Made by a program: the position numbers and the translations under genes. From assembly GCF_019468565.1 (NCBI RefSeq), contig NZ_CP080521.1, forward strand, positions 682,001 to 746,000: a DNA stretch of 64,000 nucleotides. The letters run 5' to 3'. The notes below the pieces were generated by a model. The model ran no database searches, was not told the origin of the DNA, and was given only the letters and a program-made list of their open reading frames with translations. The DNA comes from Pseudonocardia sp. DSM 110487 (lineage in GTDB: Bacteria > Actinomycetota > Actinomycetes > Mycobacteriales > Pseudonocardiaceae). Below are positions 38,845-47,842 of the stretch, piece by piece. The first letter of the stretch is position 1. Each line of letters starts with the position of its first letter.

Positions 38845-40385
38845 TGACTATCGAACATGATGTGATCGTGGTGGGCGCCGGGCCGACCGGGCTCTTCCTC
38901 GCGAGCGAGCTGGCACTGGCGGGTGTGGACGTCGCGGTCGTGGAGCGCGAGGCCGGGCCGAGCGGGCAGTCGCGCGGCGGCGGGGTCAACCAGCGCAGCG
39001 CCGAGGTGCTGGCGATGCGTGGCCTGCTCGATGCGGTCACGGAGCGGGCCGTCCCGCGGGAGTCGGTGGGCGGGCACTTCGCGTTCCTCCCGGTCCCGCT
39101 CGACGCGCGGCCGTGGCGCACCCGCTACCCGGACGGGATCCTGATCCCGCAGGACCGCATGGAGGACGTCCTCGAGGGGCGCTTGCGCGAGCTCGGGGTC
39201 GAGGTTCGGCGCAGCACCGAGCTGCTCGACCTCGTCCAGGACGCCGACGGCGTCGAGGCGGCCGTCTCCGCCGGGCGGCTGCGCGGCCGCTATCTCGTGG
39301 CCTGCGACGGCGGGCACAGCACCGTCCGGAAGCTCGTCGGCGCGGACTTCCCGGGGCGGACCGGCACGATGTCGGCGGTCAGCGCTGATGTCGAGCTCGC
39401 CTCGGTGTCGGACACCGTGTCCCGCTCCGTCGGCCACATCAGCACGCTGGCCCGGACCGCAGGCGGGTACTGGATGATGCTCCACCCGCTGGACGGGGAC
39501 GCCGGCCGCACCAGCGGGTTCCGCGTCGTCTTCGGTGGCCCGCCGCAGGCCGAGCTCCCGCGCACGGCGCCGGTGACCGCCGACGAGGTCGCGGCCGCGC
39601 TCGTCGCCGTCCACGGCCCGGACACCGTGCTCGGCCGGCTGCGCTGGGGCACGCGCTTCAGCGACGCGAGCCGCCAGCTCACGGAGTACCGCCACGGGCG
39701 CGTTCTGTTCGCGGGGGACGCCGCGCACATTCACATGCCGGTCGGCGGACAGGGTCTCAACCTGGGGCTGCAGGACGCGATGAACCTCGGCTGGAAGCTC
39801 GCCGCGGTGGTGGCAGGGCGCTCCCCGGATACCCTCCTCGACACCTACCACGACGAGCGGCACCCGGTGGCCGCGCACGTCCTCGCGACGGTGCGGGCGC
39901 AGGGCGTGATCATGAGCCCGCCGCCGGACGCCGATGACCGCAGGGCGTTGCGGGAGATCCTGACGGATATGGCCCGCCTCCCGGACGGCAACCGGTACCT
40001 TGCCGGGCTGATGTCGGGCCTGGCGGTCCGCTACGACCTCGGCGACCCCGACCCGCTCGTCGGCTCCCGGATGGTCGACCTGTCGCTCGCGACGGACGGC
40101 GGCACCACCACCGTCAGCGCGCTGCTGCGAGCCGGGCGTGCGCTGCTCCTCGACCTCGACGCGCCGCTCACCCCGGCGGAGGAGATCGTCGACGGCGTCG
40201 AACGGGTCACCGCCCGGGCGGTCGGCTCGCCCGTGGGCGTCGACCTCGATGCGGCGCGGCAGGTGCTGGTGCGTCCGGACGGTTACGTCTGCTGGGTGGG
40301 TCGCGAGCACGGGGATCGGCCCGACACGGCGCTCGCCAGGTGGTTCACGGGAAGTGCTCGGGAAGCGCCTGCGTTGCTCCGATGA
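38844..40385 (+). CDS. FAD-dependent monooxygenase (PheA/TfdB, aromatic hydroxylase type)
   Basis: A 513-aa flavoprotein hydroxylase. The GxGxxG motif is VVGAGPTGLFLASEL at about residues 8-22, the DG motif is CDGGHSTVRKLVGADFPG, and the GD motif is GRVLFAGDAAHIHMPVGGQGLNLGLQD split around the FAD ribityl site. A thioredoxin-like C-terminal domain (from about residue 400) completes the class A architecture seen in phenol, resorcinol or polyketide hydroxylases. Substrate unknown. GTG start, no SD, strong promoter placed for a leaderless mRNA. Probably repressed by the divergent TetR protein. Confidence 0.88.
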   Translation: MTIEHDVIVVGAGPTGLFLASELALAGVDVAVVEREAGPSGQSRGGGVNQRSAEVLAMRGLLDAVTERAVPRESVGGHFAFLPVPLDARPWRTRYPDGILIPQDRMEDVLEGRLRELGVEVRRSTELLDLVQDADGVEAAVSAGRLRGRYLVACDGGHSTVRKLVGADFPGRTGTMSAVSADVELASVSDTVSRSVGHISTLARTAGGYWMMLHPLDGDAGRTSGFRVVFGGPPQAELPRTAPVTADEVAAALVAVHGPDTVLGRLRWGTRFSDASRQLTEYRHGRVLFAGDAAHIHMPVGGQGLNLGLQDAMNLGWKLAAVVAGRSPDTLLDTYHDERHPVAAHVLATVRAQGVIMSPPPDADDRRALREILTDMARLPDGNRYLAGLMSGLAVRYDLGDPDPLVGSRMVDLSLATDGGTTTVSALLRAGRALLLDLDAPLTPAEEIVDGVERVTARAVGSPVGVDLDAARQVLVRPDGYVCWVGREHGDRPDTALARWFTGSAREAPALLR

Positions 40386-40397
40386 GGCCTGGAGTGC

Positions 40398-40418
40398 CTT
40401 GAGTCCAGTTCGCTCAGG
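40398..40418 (+). promoter_or_regulatory. HAIR-like (HspR) operator upstream of lon
   Basis: CTTGAGT-N7-GCTCAGG matches the HspR inverted repeat CTTGAGT-N7-ACTCAAG at 12 of 14 arm positions. It lies 74-94 bp before the lon ATG. A half site CTTGAAC follows at about 40447. HspR control of lon is known in Streptomyces. Confidence 0.7.
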
Positions 40419-40491
40419 GTTCCTGCGTTCACTGACAGCGGAAGTACTTGAACGCTGGAATGGCGACAACGGTGTAAGCGTTGGGCAGGGC

Positions 40492-42807
40492 ATGACAGAG
40501 ACGCTGAAGCTGCCGGTGCTTCCGCTCGCCGACTCGGTGCTGCTGCCCGGCATGGTGGTTCCCGTCCGGCTCGACGAGCCGGAGATCCAGGCAGCGGTCG
40601 ATGCAGCGAACAGCGTCGACCGCAAGGTCCTGGTCGTCCCCCGCCTCGACGGCAAGTACCCCGCCGTGGGCACCGTGGCCGTGCTCGAGCAGGTCGGGCG
40701 CCTGCCCAGCGGGGAGCGGGCGGCCGTGGTGCGCGGCGAGGGCCGCGCCCAGATCGGCTCCGGCGTCACCGGGCCCGGCGCCGCGCTGTGGGTGGAGGCC
40801 ACCCCGGTGCCCGACCAGCCCGTGACCGGCCGGACGACCGAGCTCGCCAAGGAGTACAAGGCCCTGGTCATCGGGATCCTGCAGGAGCGTGGCGCGTGGC
40901 AGGTCGTCGACTCGGTGCAGCAGATCACCGACCCCGGCCAGCTCGCCGACACCGCGGGCTGGGCCTCGTACCTCGACCTGGAGCAGAAGTCGCAGCTGCT
41001 CGCCGAGACCGACGTCGTCAAGCGACTCGAGCTGCTGCTGGAGTGGACGAAGGCGCACGTCGCCGAGCAGGAGGTCTCGGAGAAGATCGCGCAGGACGTC
41101 CGCGAGGGCGTGGAGAAGACCCAGCGCGAGTTCCTGCTGCGCCAGCAGCTCGCCGCGATCCGCAAGGAACTGGGTGAGCTCGACCCGAACTCGAACGACG
41201 ACTCCGCCGACTACCGCACGCGCGTGGAGAACGCCGACCTCCCCGAGCACGTGCGCAAGGCCGCGCTCACCGAGGTCGGGAAGCTCGAGCGGGCGTCCGA
41301 CCAGAGCCCGGAGTCGGGCTGGATCCGCACCTGGCTGGACACGATCCTCGACATGCCGTGGAACACGCGCACCGAGGACACCGACGACCTGGTCGCGGCA
41401 CGGTCGGTCCTGGACGCCGACCACGCAGGCCTCGACGACGTCAAGGAGCGGCTGATCGAGTTCCTCGCGGTCCGCGCGCGGCGCGACCGCAAGGGCATGG
41501 AGAAGGTCGGCGGCCGCGGCTCCGGCGCGGTGCTCGCGCTGGTCGGCCCGCCCGGCGTCGGCAAGACGTCGCTGGGTGAGTCGGTCGCCCGTGCGCTGGG
41601 CCGCAAGTTCGTGCGCGTCGCCCTCGGCGGTGTCCGGGACGAGGCGGAGATCCGCGGTCACCGGCGCACCTACGTCGGCGCGCTGCCCGGCCGGATCGTG
41701 CGGGCCATCCGCGAGGCGGGCGCGATGAACCCGGTCGTGCTGCTCGACGAGATCGACAAGGTCGGCAGCGACTTCCGGGGCGACCCGACCGCCGCGCTGC
41801 TGGAGGTGCTCGACCCGGCGCAGAACCACACGTTCCGCGACCACTACCTCGAGGTCGACCTCGACCTGTCCGACGTGCTGTTCCTTGCCACGGCCAACGT
41901 CGGCGAGGCCATCCCCGGCCCGCTGGCCGACCGGATGGAGTGGGTGCAGCTCGACGGCTACACCGAGCAGGAGAAGGTCGCCATCGCGCGTGATCACCTG
42001 CTGCCGCGGCAGGTCGAGAAGGCCGGCCTCGAGCCGTCCGACGTCGAGTTCTCCGACGTGGCGCTGTCGATGATCGCGGCCGAGTACACCCGCGAGGCCG
42101 GCGTGCGGCAGCTGGAGCGGGGCCTGGCCAAGGTCCTGCGCAAGGTGGCCGTGAATCTGGACTCCGGTGCCGAGGCACCGGTCCACGTCGACGCCGACGC
42201 GCTCGTCGGCTACCTGGGCCGGCCGAAGTTCACGCCGGAGTCGGCCGAGCGGACGTCCGTGCCGGGCGTCGCCACCGGGCTCGCGGTGACGGGGGCCGGA
42301 GGGGACGTGCTCTTCATCGAGGCCACGGCCATGGAAGGCGACTCGGGCCTGACCCTCACCGGGCAGCTGGGCGACGTGATGAAGGAGTCCGTCTCGATCG
42401 CGCTGTCCTACCTGCGGTCGAAGGGACTGGCCGGTGACCTGGCCACGCGCAAGCTGCACGTCCACGTGCCGGCGGGCGCGGTGCCGAAGGACGGGCCGAG
42501 CGCGGGCATCACGATGACCACCGCGCTGGCGTCGCTCGCGAGCGGGCGGCCGGTGAAGTCCTCGGTCGGCATGACCGGCGAGGTCACGCTGCAGGGCAAG
42601 GTGCTGCCGATCGGTGGCGTCAAGCAGAAGCTGCTGGCCGCCCACCGCGCCGGGCTCACCGACGTGATCATCCCGAAGCGCAACGAGCCCGACCTCGACG
42701 ACCTGCCGGAGTCGGTGCGCGGTGAGCTGCGGGTACACCCGGTGGCCGACGTGGCGGAGGTGCTGGCGCTGGCGCTGGAACCGGCGCCGGTGAGCGCGGT
42801 GGCCTGA
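40492..42807 (+). CDS. lon: ATP-dependent Lon protease
   Basis: A 771-aa LonA protease that degrades misfolded and regulatory proteins. The N-terminal substrate-recognition domain (LPVLPLADSVLLPGMVVPV, to about residue 290) is followed by the AAA+ module with Walker A GPPGVGKTS near residue 351 and Walker B VVLLDEIDKV near 415, and the protease domain with catalytic serine S670 in DGPSAG and lysine K713 in GGVKQKLLAAHRAG, at the expected 43-residue spacing. GGGCAGGG precedes the ATG. Heat-shock control by HspR is suggested by the upstream operator. A 23-bp-stem hairpin ends the unit. Confidence 0.97.
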   Translation: MTETLKLPVLPLADSVLLPGMVVPVRLDEPEIQAAVDAANSVDRKVLVVPRLDGKYPAVGTVAVLEQVGRLPSGERAAVVRGEGRAQIGSGVTGPGAALWVEATPVPDQPVTGRTTELAKEYKALVIGILQERGAWQVVDSVQQITDPGQLADTAGWASYLDLEQKSQLLAETDVVKRLELLLEWTKAHVAEQEVSEKIAQDVREGVEKTQREFLLRQQLAAIRKELGELDPNSNDDSADYRTRVENADLPEHVRKAALTEVGKLERASDQSPESGWIRTWLDTILDMPWNTRTEDTDDLVAARSVLDADHAGLDDVKERLIEFLAVRARRDRKGMEKVGGRGSGAVLALVGPPGVGKTSLGESVARALGRKFVRVALGGVRDEAEIRGHRRTYVGALPGRIVRAIREAGAMNPVVLLDEIDKVGSDFRGDPTAALLEVLDPAQNHTFRDHYLEVDLDLSDVLFLATANVGEAIPGPLADRMEWVQLDGYTEQEKVAIARDHLLPRQVEKAGLEPSDVEFSDVALSMIAAEYTREAGVRQLERGLAKVLRKVAVNLDSGAEAPVHVDADALVGYLGRPKFTPESAERTSVPGVATGLAVTGAGGDVLFIEATAMEGDSGLTLTGQLGDVMKESVSIALSYLRSKGLAGDLATRKLHVHVPAGAVPKDGPSAGITMTTALASLASGRPVKSSVGMTGEVTLQGKVLPIGGVKQKLLAAHRAGLTDVIIPKRNEPDLDDLPESVRGELRVHPVADVAEVLALALEPAPVSAVA

Positions 42808-42813
42808 GCTACC

Positions 42814-42866
42814 TGCACGAACGGCACGTTCGTCCGATCGTTCCGGACGAACGTGCCGTTCGTGCA
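42814..42866 (+). terminator. Long hairpin terminator after lon
   Basis: A perfect 23-bp stem (42814-42836 with 42844-42866; arms begin TGCACGAACGGCACG) and a 7-nt loop, starting 7 bp after the stop. No U-tract follows. Confidence 0.8.
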
Positions 42867-42972
42867 TTCGCGTGGTCCGGAACGGGGAGGTGGAGCCTTC
42901 CTGTATCCGGGAGCTAACGCGGGCCTCCCTCCTGAGCGAGATGCAGCCACGAGCACGAGCTCAGGAGGAGCT

Positions 42973-44364
42973 ATGACCCAGACCGTGGGAGGCGGCACCG
43001 CCGCTCTCCGAGCTGTGATGGCCGGTCCGGTCATCGACCCATCGGATCCCGGGTACGACGCGGCGCGGGCGGTGTGGAACGGCGACATCGATCGGCGGCC
43101 GACCCTGATCGCCCGCTGCGGTTCCGCGGAGGACGTCGCCGCGGCCGTCCGCTTCGCGCAGGCGGAGGGACTCGAGATCGCCGTGCGCGGCGGCGGGCAC
43201 AGCATGTCGGGCCAGAGCGTGGTCGACGACGGTCTGGTGATCGACCTCAGTGGGATGTGCCAGGTGAGCGTCGACCCCGAGGCCATGCGCGCCCGGGTGG
43301 GCGGAGGCGCGCTGCTCAAGGACCTGGACGGCGCCACCCAGGAGCACGGCCTGGCCGTGCCGCTCGGCGCGATCGGCCACACCGGGGTCGGCGGTCTGAC
43401 GCTCGGTGGCGGGATGGGGTGGCTGACCCGGCAGGCGGGGCTCACGATCGACAACCTCGTCTCCGTCGAGATCGTGCCTGCCGACGGCCGGATCGTGCGC
43501 GCCTCGGCGACCGAACACCCCGACCTCTTCTGGGCGGTACGGGGCGGGGGCGGCAACTTCGGCGTGGTGACCGAGTTCGAGTTCCGGCTGCACGCGGTCG
43601 GTCCGATGATCGACTTCGGGTTGATGTTCTGGGGCGAGGAGCAGGCGGGGGACGCGTTGCGGGCGATCCGGGAGGTGGTCCCGGCGCTACCGCGGTCCCT
43701 CAACGTGATCATCACCGTGATGACCGCGCCGCCGGCCCCGTTCGTCCCCGAGCAGCACCACTTCCGGCCGGGGATCGGGCTGCTGCTCGCCGGCTTCGGC
43801 GACACCGAGGAGCACACCTCTGCCCTCGCGCGGGTGCGTGCCGCACTGCCGCCGTTGTTCGACCACGTCACCCCGATGCCCTACGTGGCGCTGCAGCAGA
43901 TGCTCGACGAGAGCAACGCTGCCGGCGCGCACTACTACGAGAAGTCGACCTACGTCGACGATCTCACCGACGGCGTGGTCGACGCGCTGGTCGACCACCT
44001 CGGGCGCCGCACGTCGCCGATGTCCATCGTGTTCATCTACCGCCTCGACCAGGCGTTCTGTGAGATGGACGAGCTCGGCACCGCGTTCGGTGGAACCCGC
44101 TCGCCGCAGTACGCGATCTTCGGCATCGCCGCGAGCCCGACGCCGGACCTGCTGCCGGCCGACCGGGAGTGGTCGCGCTCGCTGTGGGCGGCGCTGCAAC
44201 CGCACAGCAGGGGTGTCGGCACGTACGTCAACGCGATGACCGAATACGAGGAGCACCGCGTGCGCGCCGCGTACGGGTCCAAGTACGAGCGACTGAAGCG
44301 GGTCAAGGCCGCCCACGATCCGCGCAACGTGTTCCACCGCAACATCAACATCGTGCCCGGCTGA
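42973..44364 (+). CDS. BBE-like FAD-linked oxidoreductase, copy 1
   Basis: A 463-aa member of the berberine-bridge/VAO-like family. The FAD-binding PP-loop has RGGGHSMSG with the histidine (H76) that carries the 8-alpha covalent FAD link; the second, cysteine link of bicovalent members is absent (GAIGHTGVGG instead of a Cys-containing loop). Further motifs are GGLTLGGGMGWL, DLFWAVRGGGGNFGVVTEFEF and the C-terminal DPRNVFHRNINIVPG BBE tail. It oxidises an alcohol, amine or carbohydrate. AGGAGGAG precedes the ATG. First of three tandem paralogues separated by 111 and 65 bp. Confidence 0.92.
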   Translation: MTQTVGGGTAALRAVMAGPVIDPSDPGYDAARAVWNGDIDRRPTLIARCGSAEDVAAAVRFAQAEGLEIAVRGGGHSMSGQSVVDDGLVIDLSGMCQVSVDPEAMRARVGGGALLKDLDGATQEHGLAVPLGAIGHTGVGGLTLGGGMGWLTRQAGLTIDNLVSVEIVPADGRIVRASATEHPDLFWAVRGGGGNFGVVTEFEFRLHAVGPMIDFGLMFWGEEQAGDALRAIREVVPALPRSLNVIITVMTAPPAPFVPEQHHFRPGIGLLLAGFGDTEEHTSALARVRAALPPLFDHVTPMPYVALQQMLDESNAAGAHYYEKSTYVDDLTDGVVDALVDHLGRRTSPMSIVFIYRLDQAFCEMDELGTAFGGTRSPQYAIFGIAASPTPDLLPADREWSRSLWAALQPHSRGVGTYVNAMTEYEEHRVRAAYGSKYERLKRVKAAHDPRNVFHRNINIVPG

Positions 44365-44475
44365 GCGGGAAGGCCCGCTGTACGCAGGACCACTCGTTCG
44401 GCGTCACCGGACCGGTAACCCTTCCTCGCCGATGAGCGAGTCCATCCCTCATCGCCGCACGGAGGGAGTCCGGTC

Positions 44476-45870
44476 ATGGCGGCAACGAGGAATGTGGACG
44501 GCCTGCGATCGATGGTGGCGGGCGGCGTGATGACGCCGGGCGACCCGGGGTACGACACGGCGCGTGCGCTGTGGAACGGCAGCTTCGACCGCCGTCCGGC
44601 CGTGATCACGTGCTGCCGCTCGGCGGCGGACGTCGCGGCCGCGGTCGGCTTCGCCGAGGCGAACGGGCTGGAGATCTCCGTGCGCGGCGGTGCCCACTCC
44701 TTCAGCGGGGCATCGGCAGGCGACGGCGGGCTGATGATCCACCTGGGATCGATGAGCACCGTCCAGGTCGACCCGGAGGGCAGGCGCGCCCGGGTCGGAG
44801 GCGGCGCGACGTGGGGCGACGTCGACGCGGCCACGCAGGAGCACGGCCTCGCCGTGACCGGCGGGGTGCTCAGCGACACCGGCGTCGGCGGCCTGACCCT
44901 CGGCGGCGGGATGGGCTGGCTCGCCAACCGCCACGGCCTCTCGATCGACAACCTCGTGTCGGCCGAGGTCGTGCTCGCCGACGGCAGGGTCGTCCGGGCG
45001 TCCGAGTCCGACGAACCCGATCTCTTCTGGGCATTGCGCGGCGGCGGCGGGAACTTCGGCGTCGTCACCGCGTTCGAGTACCGGCTGCACCAGGTCGGCC
45101 CCGAGGTGCAGTTCGGCCTGCTGTTCTGGGAGGTCGAGCGGGGGGTGGACGGGTTGCGCGCATGTCGCGAGGCCGCCCGGACCCTGCCCTCCGACTACGG
45201 GATGCTGATCGGCGGTGGGCTCAGCGCCCCTGAGGCGCCGTTCGTCCCCGAGGAGCACCACGGGAAGATCGGCCACGCCCTCCTCGTGGCCGGCTACGGC
45301 TCCGCGGACGAGCACGCCCACGCGATCGATGCCGTCCGCGAGATGTGCCCGCCGTTGTTCGAGTTCCTCACGCCGATGCCGTACACGGCGATGCAGCAGT
45401 TGTTCGACCCCGAGCTCCAGCCGGGTACCTGGATGTACGACAAGGGCCTGTACCTCGCCGAGCTGACCGACGACGCGATCACGGTCATGACCGAGCGGGC
45501 GCCAGGGAAGACCGACCCGCTGTCGTTCATGCCGATGTTCGCGTTGCACGGCGCCGTGTCCGAGGTCGGCGACGACGCCACCGCGTACGGCGGGCTGCGT
45601 ACACCCAACTTCGTCGTCGACGTCTCGGGGGCGAGCAACGACCCCGACCGGTTCGTCGCCGACCGGGAATGGGCCCGCTCCACATGGGACGCGCTGCGCC
45701 CGCTCGCCGGAAACGCGGGTAGCTACGTCAACTTCATCTCCGAGCTGGAGGACGACGAGCGCGTCCGCGCGTCGTACGGGCCGGCGAAGTACGGCCGGCT
45801 GGCGCAGATCAAGGCCGAGTACGACCCGGGCAACCTCTTCCATCGCAACGCGAACATCAAGCCCGTCTGA
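44476..45870 (+). CDS. BBE-like FAD-linked oxidoreductase, copy 2
   Basis: A 464-aa paralogue of the flanking genes. The covalent-flavin histidine is H74 in RGGAHSFSG, where Gly of the other copies is replaced by Ala; the second linkage position reads VLSDTGVGG. The substrate-pocket region (about residues 220-330) is clearly diverged (LSAPEAPFVPEEHHGKI), while the C-terminal DPGNLFHRNANIKPV tail is kept. This suggests retained catalysis with altered substrate preference. The intergenic DNA before it includes a short AGCGGG/CCCGCT hairpin. Confidence 0.92.
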   Translation: MAATRNVDGLRSMVAGGVMTPGDPGYDTARALWNGSFDRRPAVITCCRSAADVAAAVGFAEANGLEISVRGGAHSFSGASAGDGGLMIHLGSMSTVQVDPEGRRARVGGGATWGDVDAATQEHGLAVTGGVLSDTGVGGLTLGGGMGWLANRHGLSIDNLVSAEVVLADGRVVRASESDEPDLFWALRGGGGNFGVVTAFEYRLHQVGPEVQFGLLFWEVERGVDGLRACREAARTLPSDYGMLIGGGLSAPEAPFVPEEHHGKIGHALLVAGYGSADEHAHAIDAVREMCPPLFEFLTPMPYTAMQQLFDPELQPGTWMYDKGLYLAELTDDAITVMTERAPGKTDPLSFMPMFALHGAVSEVGDDATAYGGLRTPNFVVDVSGASNDPDRFVADREWARSTWDALRPLAGNAGSYVNFISELEDDERVRASYGPAKYGRLAQIKAEYDPGNLFHRNANIKPV

Positions 45871-45935
45871 CCTCTTCCGGTATCAGGCAAGGCTGGGCTG
45901 GCTCCTCCTTCGGCACAGACCATTAGGGGGAGCGT

Positions 45936-47324
45936 ATGACGAACACGATGAGCGGCCGGGTCGATGCGCTGCGTACGGCGATCGATGGACAGGTGTTGCT
46001 GCCGGACGACCCGGACTACGACCGGGCCGCGCTGATCTGGAACGGCGCCATCGATCGATCGCCCGCGGTCGTCGCCCGCTGCGCGTCGGCTGCCGACGTC
46101 GCCTCGGCACTGCGGTGGGGGCAGGAGTGCGGCCTCGAGATCGCCGTGCGGGGTGGCGGTCACAGCGTCGCGGGCGCCGCCGTGATCGACGGCGGCCTCA
46201 CGATCGACCTCAGCCCGCTGACGTCGGTCGTCGTCGACCCGGTCGCGCGGCGGGCGCGCTGCGGGGGTGGGGCATCACTCGCGCAGCTCGACGCCGCCTG
46301 CCAGGAGCACGGCCTCGCCGTGCCCGCCGGTACGGTCAGCCACACCGGTGTCGCCGGCCTGACCCTCGGCGGCGGCTTCGGCTGGCTCAGCGCGATGGCC
46401 GGGCTCAGCATCGACAACCTGATCTCGGCCGAGATCGTCCTCGTCGACGGGCGCGTCGTGCGGGCGAGCTCGCACGAGTATCCGGATCTGTTCTGGGCGC
46501 TGCGCGGAGGCGGTGGCAATTTCGGCGTGGTCACCGAGTTCGAGTTCCAGCTGCACCCGGTGGGCCCGCTCGTCCACCTCGGGATGTTCTTCTTCGAGCT
46601 GGGCCGGGCGGAGGAGGCGATCCGGCTCGGCCGGAAGTTCTTCGTCGACAGCCCACGCACCGCGGGCGGCGCCATCGCCTGCGTGAACGCACCGCCCGCG
46701 CCGTTCGTGCCGGAGGAGGCGCACTTCGCGCCAGGTGTCGCGCTCGTGGTGGCTGGATTCGGCGCGGCCGACGAGCACGCGGCCATGATCGCGCCGCTGC
46801 GGGAAGCCGGACCGCTGTTCGAGCTCGTGACGCCGATGCCGTACGTGGCACTCCAGCAGATGCTCGATGACGGTGCGCCGTGGGGGGTGCGCGCGTACGA
46901 GAAGGGCCTCTACCTCGAGGATCTGACCGACGCGGCCGTGGACGCGATCGCGGCGAGCATCCGGGCGAAGAGATCCCCCATGTCGCAGCTGTTGCTGTTC
47001 CCACTCGGTGGGGCGTACCGCGACGTGCCCGACGAGGCCACGGCCTTCGGCGGAAGCCGGTCAGCGAGGTACGCGGCCGCGATCGGCGGCATCACGCTCG
47101 ACCCGCAGATGTTCGACGACGAGCGGCAGTGGGTGCGGTCCACGTGGGCTGCCCTTCGCCCGTTCAGCGCGGGTAGGGGCAGCTACGTGAACATGATGGC
47201 CGAGTTCGAGGACGACCAGGTCCGGGCGGCGTACGGCTCGAAGTACGAGCGGCTGGCGCTCATCAAGACCGTGTACGACCCACGCAACGTCCTGCGCTCG
47301 AACGCCAACATCAAGCCGGCCTGA
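45936..47324 (+). CDS. BBE-like FAD-linked oxidoreductase, copy 3
   Basis: A 462-aa third copy. RGGGHSVAG contains the flavin-linking histidine H76; the second loop is TVSHTGVAG, again without cysteine. LFWALRGGGGNFGVVTEFEFQLHPVG and DPRNVLRSNANIKPA are conserved, although the last lacks the FHRN phenylalanine-histidine pair of copies 1 and 2. Tandem arrangement in one orientation implies duplication; whether all three share a transcript is unclear. A PPOX protein follows 38 bp downstream. Confidence 0.92.
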   Translation: MTNTMSGRVDALRTAIDGQVLLPDDPDYDRAALIWNGAIDRSPAVVARCASAADVASALRWGQECGLEIAVRGGGHSVAGAAVIDGGLTIDLSPLTSVVVDPVARRARCGGGASLAQLDAACQEHGLAVPAGTVSHTGVAGLTLGGGFGWLSAMAGLSIDNLISAEIVLVDGRVVRASSHEYPDLFWALRGGGGNFGVVTEFEFQLHPVGPLVHLGMFFFELGRAEEAIRLGRKFFVDSPRTAGGAIACVNAPPAPFVPEEAHFAPGVALVVAGFGAADEHAAMIAPLREAGPLFELVTPMPYVALQQMLDDGAPWGVRAYEKGLYLEDLTDAAVDAIAASIRAKRSPMSQLLLFPLGGAYRDVPDEATAFGGSRSARYAAAIGGITLDPQMFDDERQWVRSTWAALRPFSAGRGSYVNMMAEFEDDQVRAAYGSKYERLALIKTVYDPRNVLRSNANIKPA

Positions 47325-47362
47325 CGGGGAATCCGCGGGCGCCGCGCGGCATTGTGGCGACC

Positions 47363-47785
47363 ATGACCTTCGCACTCCCGGACACCGAGTTCGGCGTACG
47401 CGCTGCACGGCACCTGACCGACGACGTCGTCGCGTGGCTCACGCTCGTCGACGCATCGGGCACGCCGCAACCGGCGCCCGTGTGGTTCCTGTGGGACGAC
47501 TCGTCGATCCTCGTCTACAGCCACGGCGAGGCGAAGCGGCTCGCCCACCTGCGGGCCAACCCGCGGGTCGCGCTGCACTTCGACGGCAACGGCGCCGGCG
47601 GGGACATCGTCGTGCTGACCGGTGACGCGGAGATCGTCCCGGACGAGCCACCGGTGTCGGAGAACCCCGAGTACCTGGCCAAGTACGGGCACCTGATCAA
47701 GGAGGGCTGGCAGACGGCGGAGAACTTCGCGTCGATCTACTCGGTGCCGGTGCGCATCCGCCCGAAGCGCCTGCGCGGCCACTGA
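47363..47785 (+). CDS. PPOX-class (F420-dependent type) flavin/deazaflavin reductase
   Basis: A 140-aa split beta-barrel protein resembling the actinobacterial F420-dependent enzymes of the Rv3369 type. Visible landmarks are AWLTLVDASGTPQPAPVWFLWDD, SHGEAKRLAHLRANPRVALHFDG and IYSVPVRIRPKRLRGH. These proteins bind F420 or FMN and reduce small molecules or act in cofactor biosynthesis. I chose the ATG at 47363; a GTG at 47354 would add three residues. A hairpin shared with the convergent purU gene follows. Confidence 0.87.
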   Translation: MTFALPDTEFGVRAARHLTDDVVAWLTLVDASGTPQPAPVWFLWDDSSILVYSHGEAKRLAHLRANPRVALHFDGNGAGGDIVVLTGDAEIVPDEPPVSENPEYLAKYGHLIKEGWQTAENFASIYSVPVRIRPKRLRGH

Positions 47786-47789
47786 GACA

Positions 47790-47837
47790 GGTCGTGAGCG
47801 GTTACGCGTGCCATAGCGCGCATAACCACTCACGACC
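47790..47837. terminator. Bidirectional hairpin between convergent genes
   Basis: 21-bp arms (47790-47810 and 47817-47837, GGTCGTGAG-GGTTA core) match with three mismatches that form G-U pairs on one RNA strand; loop of 6 nt. Confidence 0.75.
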
Positions 47838-47842
47838 CCTGA

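Noticed and set aside
42814..42866. Operator or MITE after lon
   Set aside because: A short loop, position 7 bp after the stop and perfect stem fit a terminator better.
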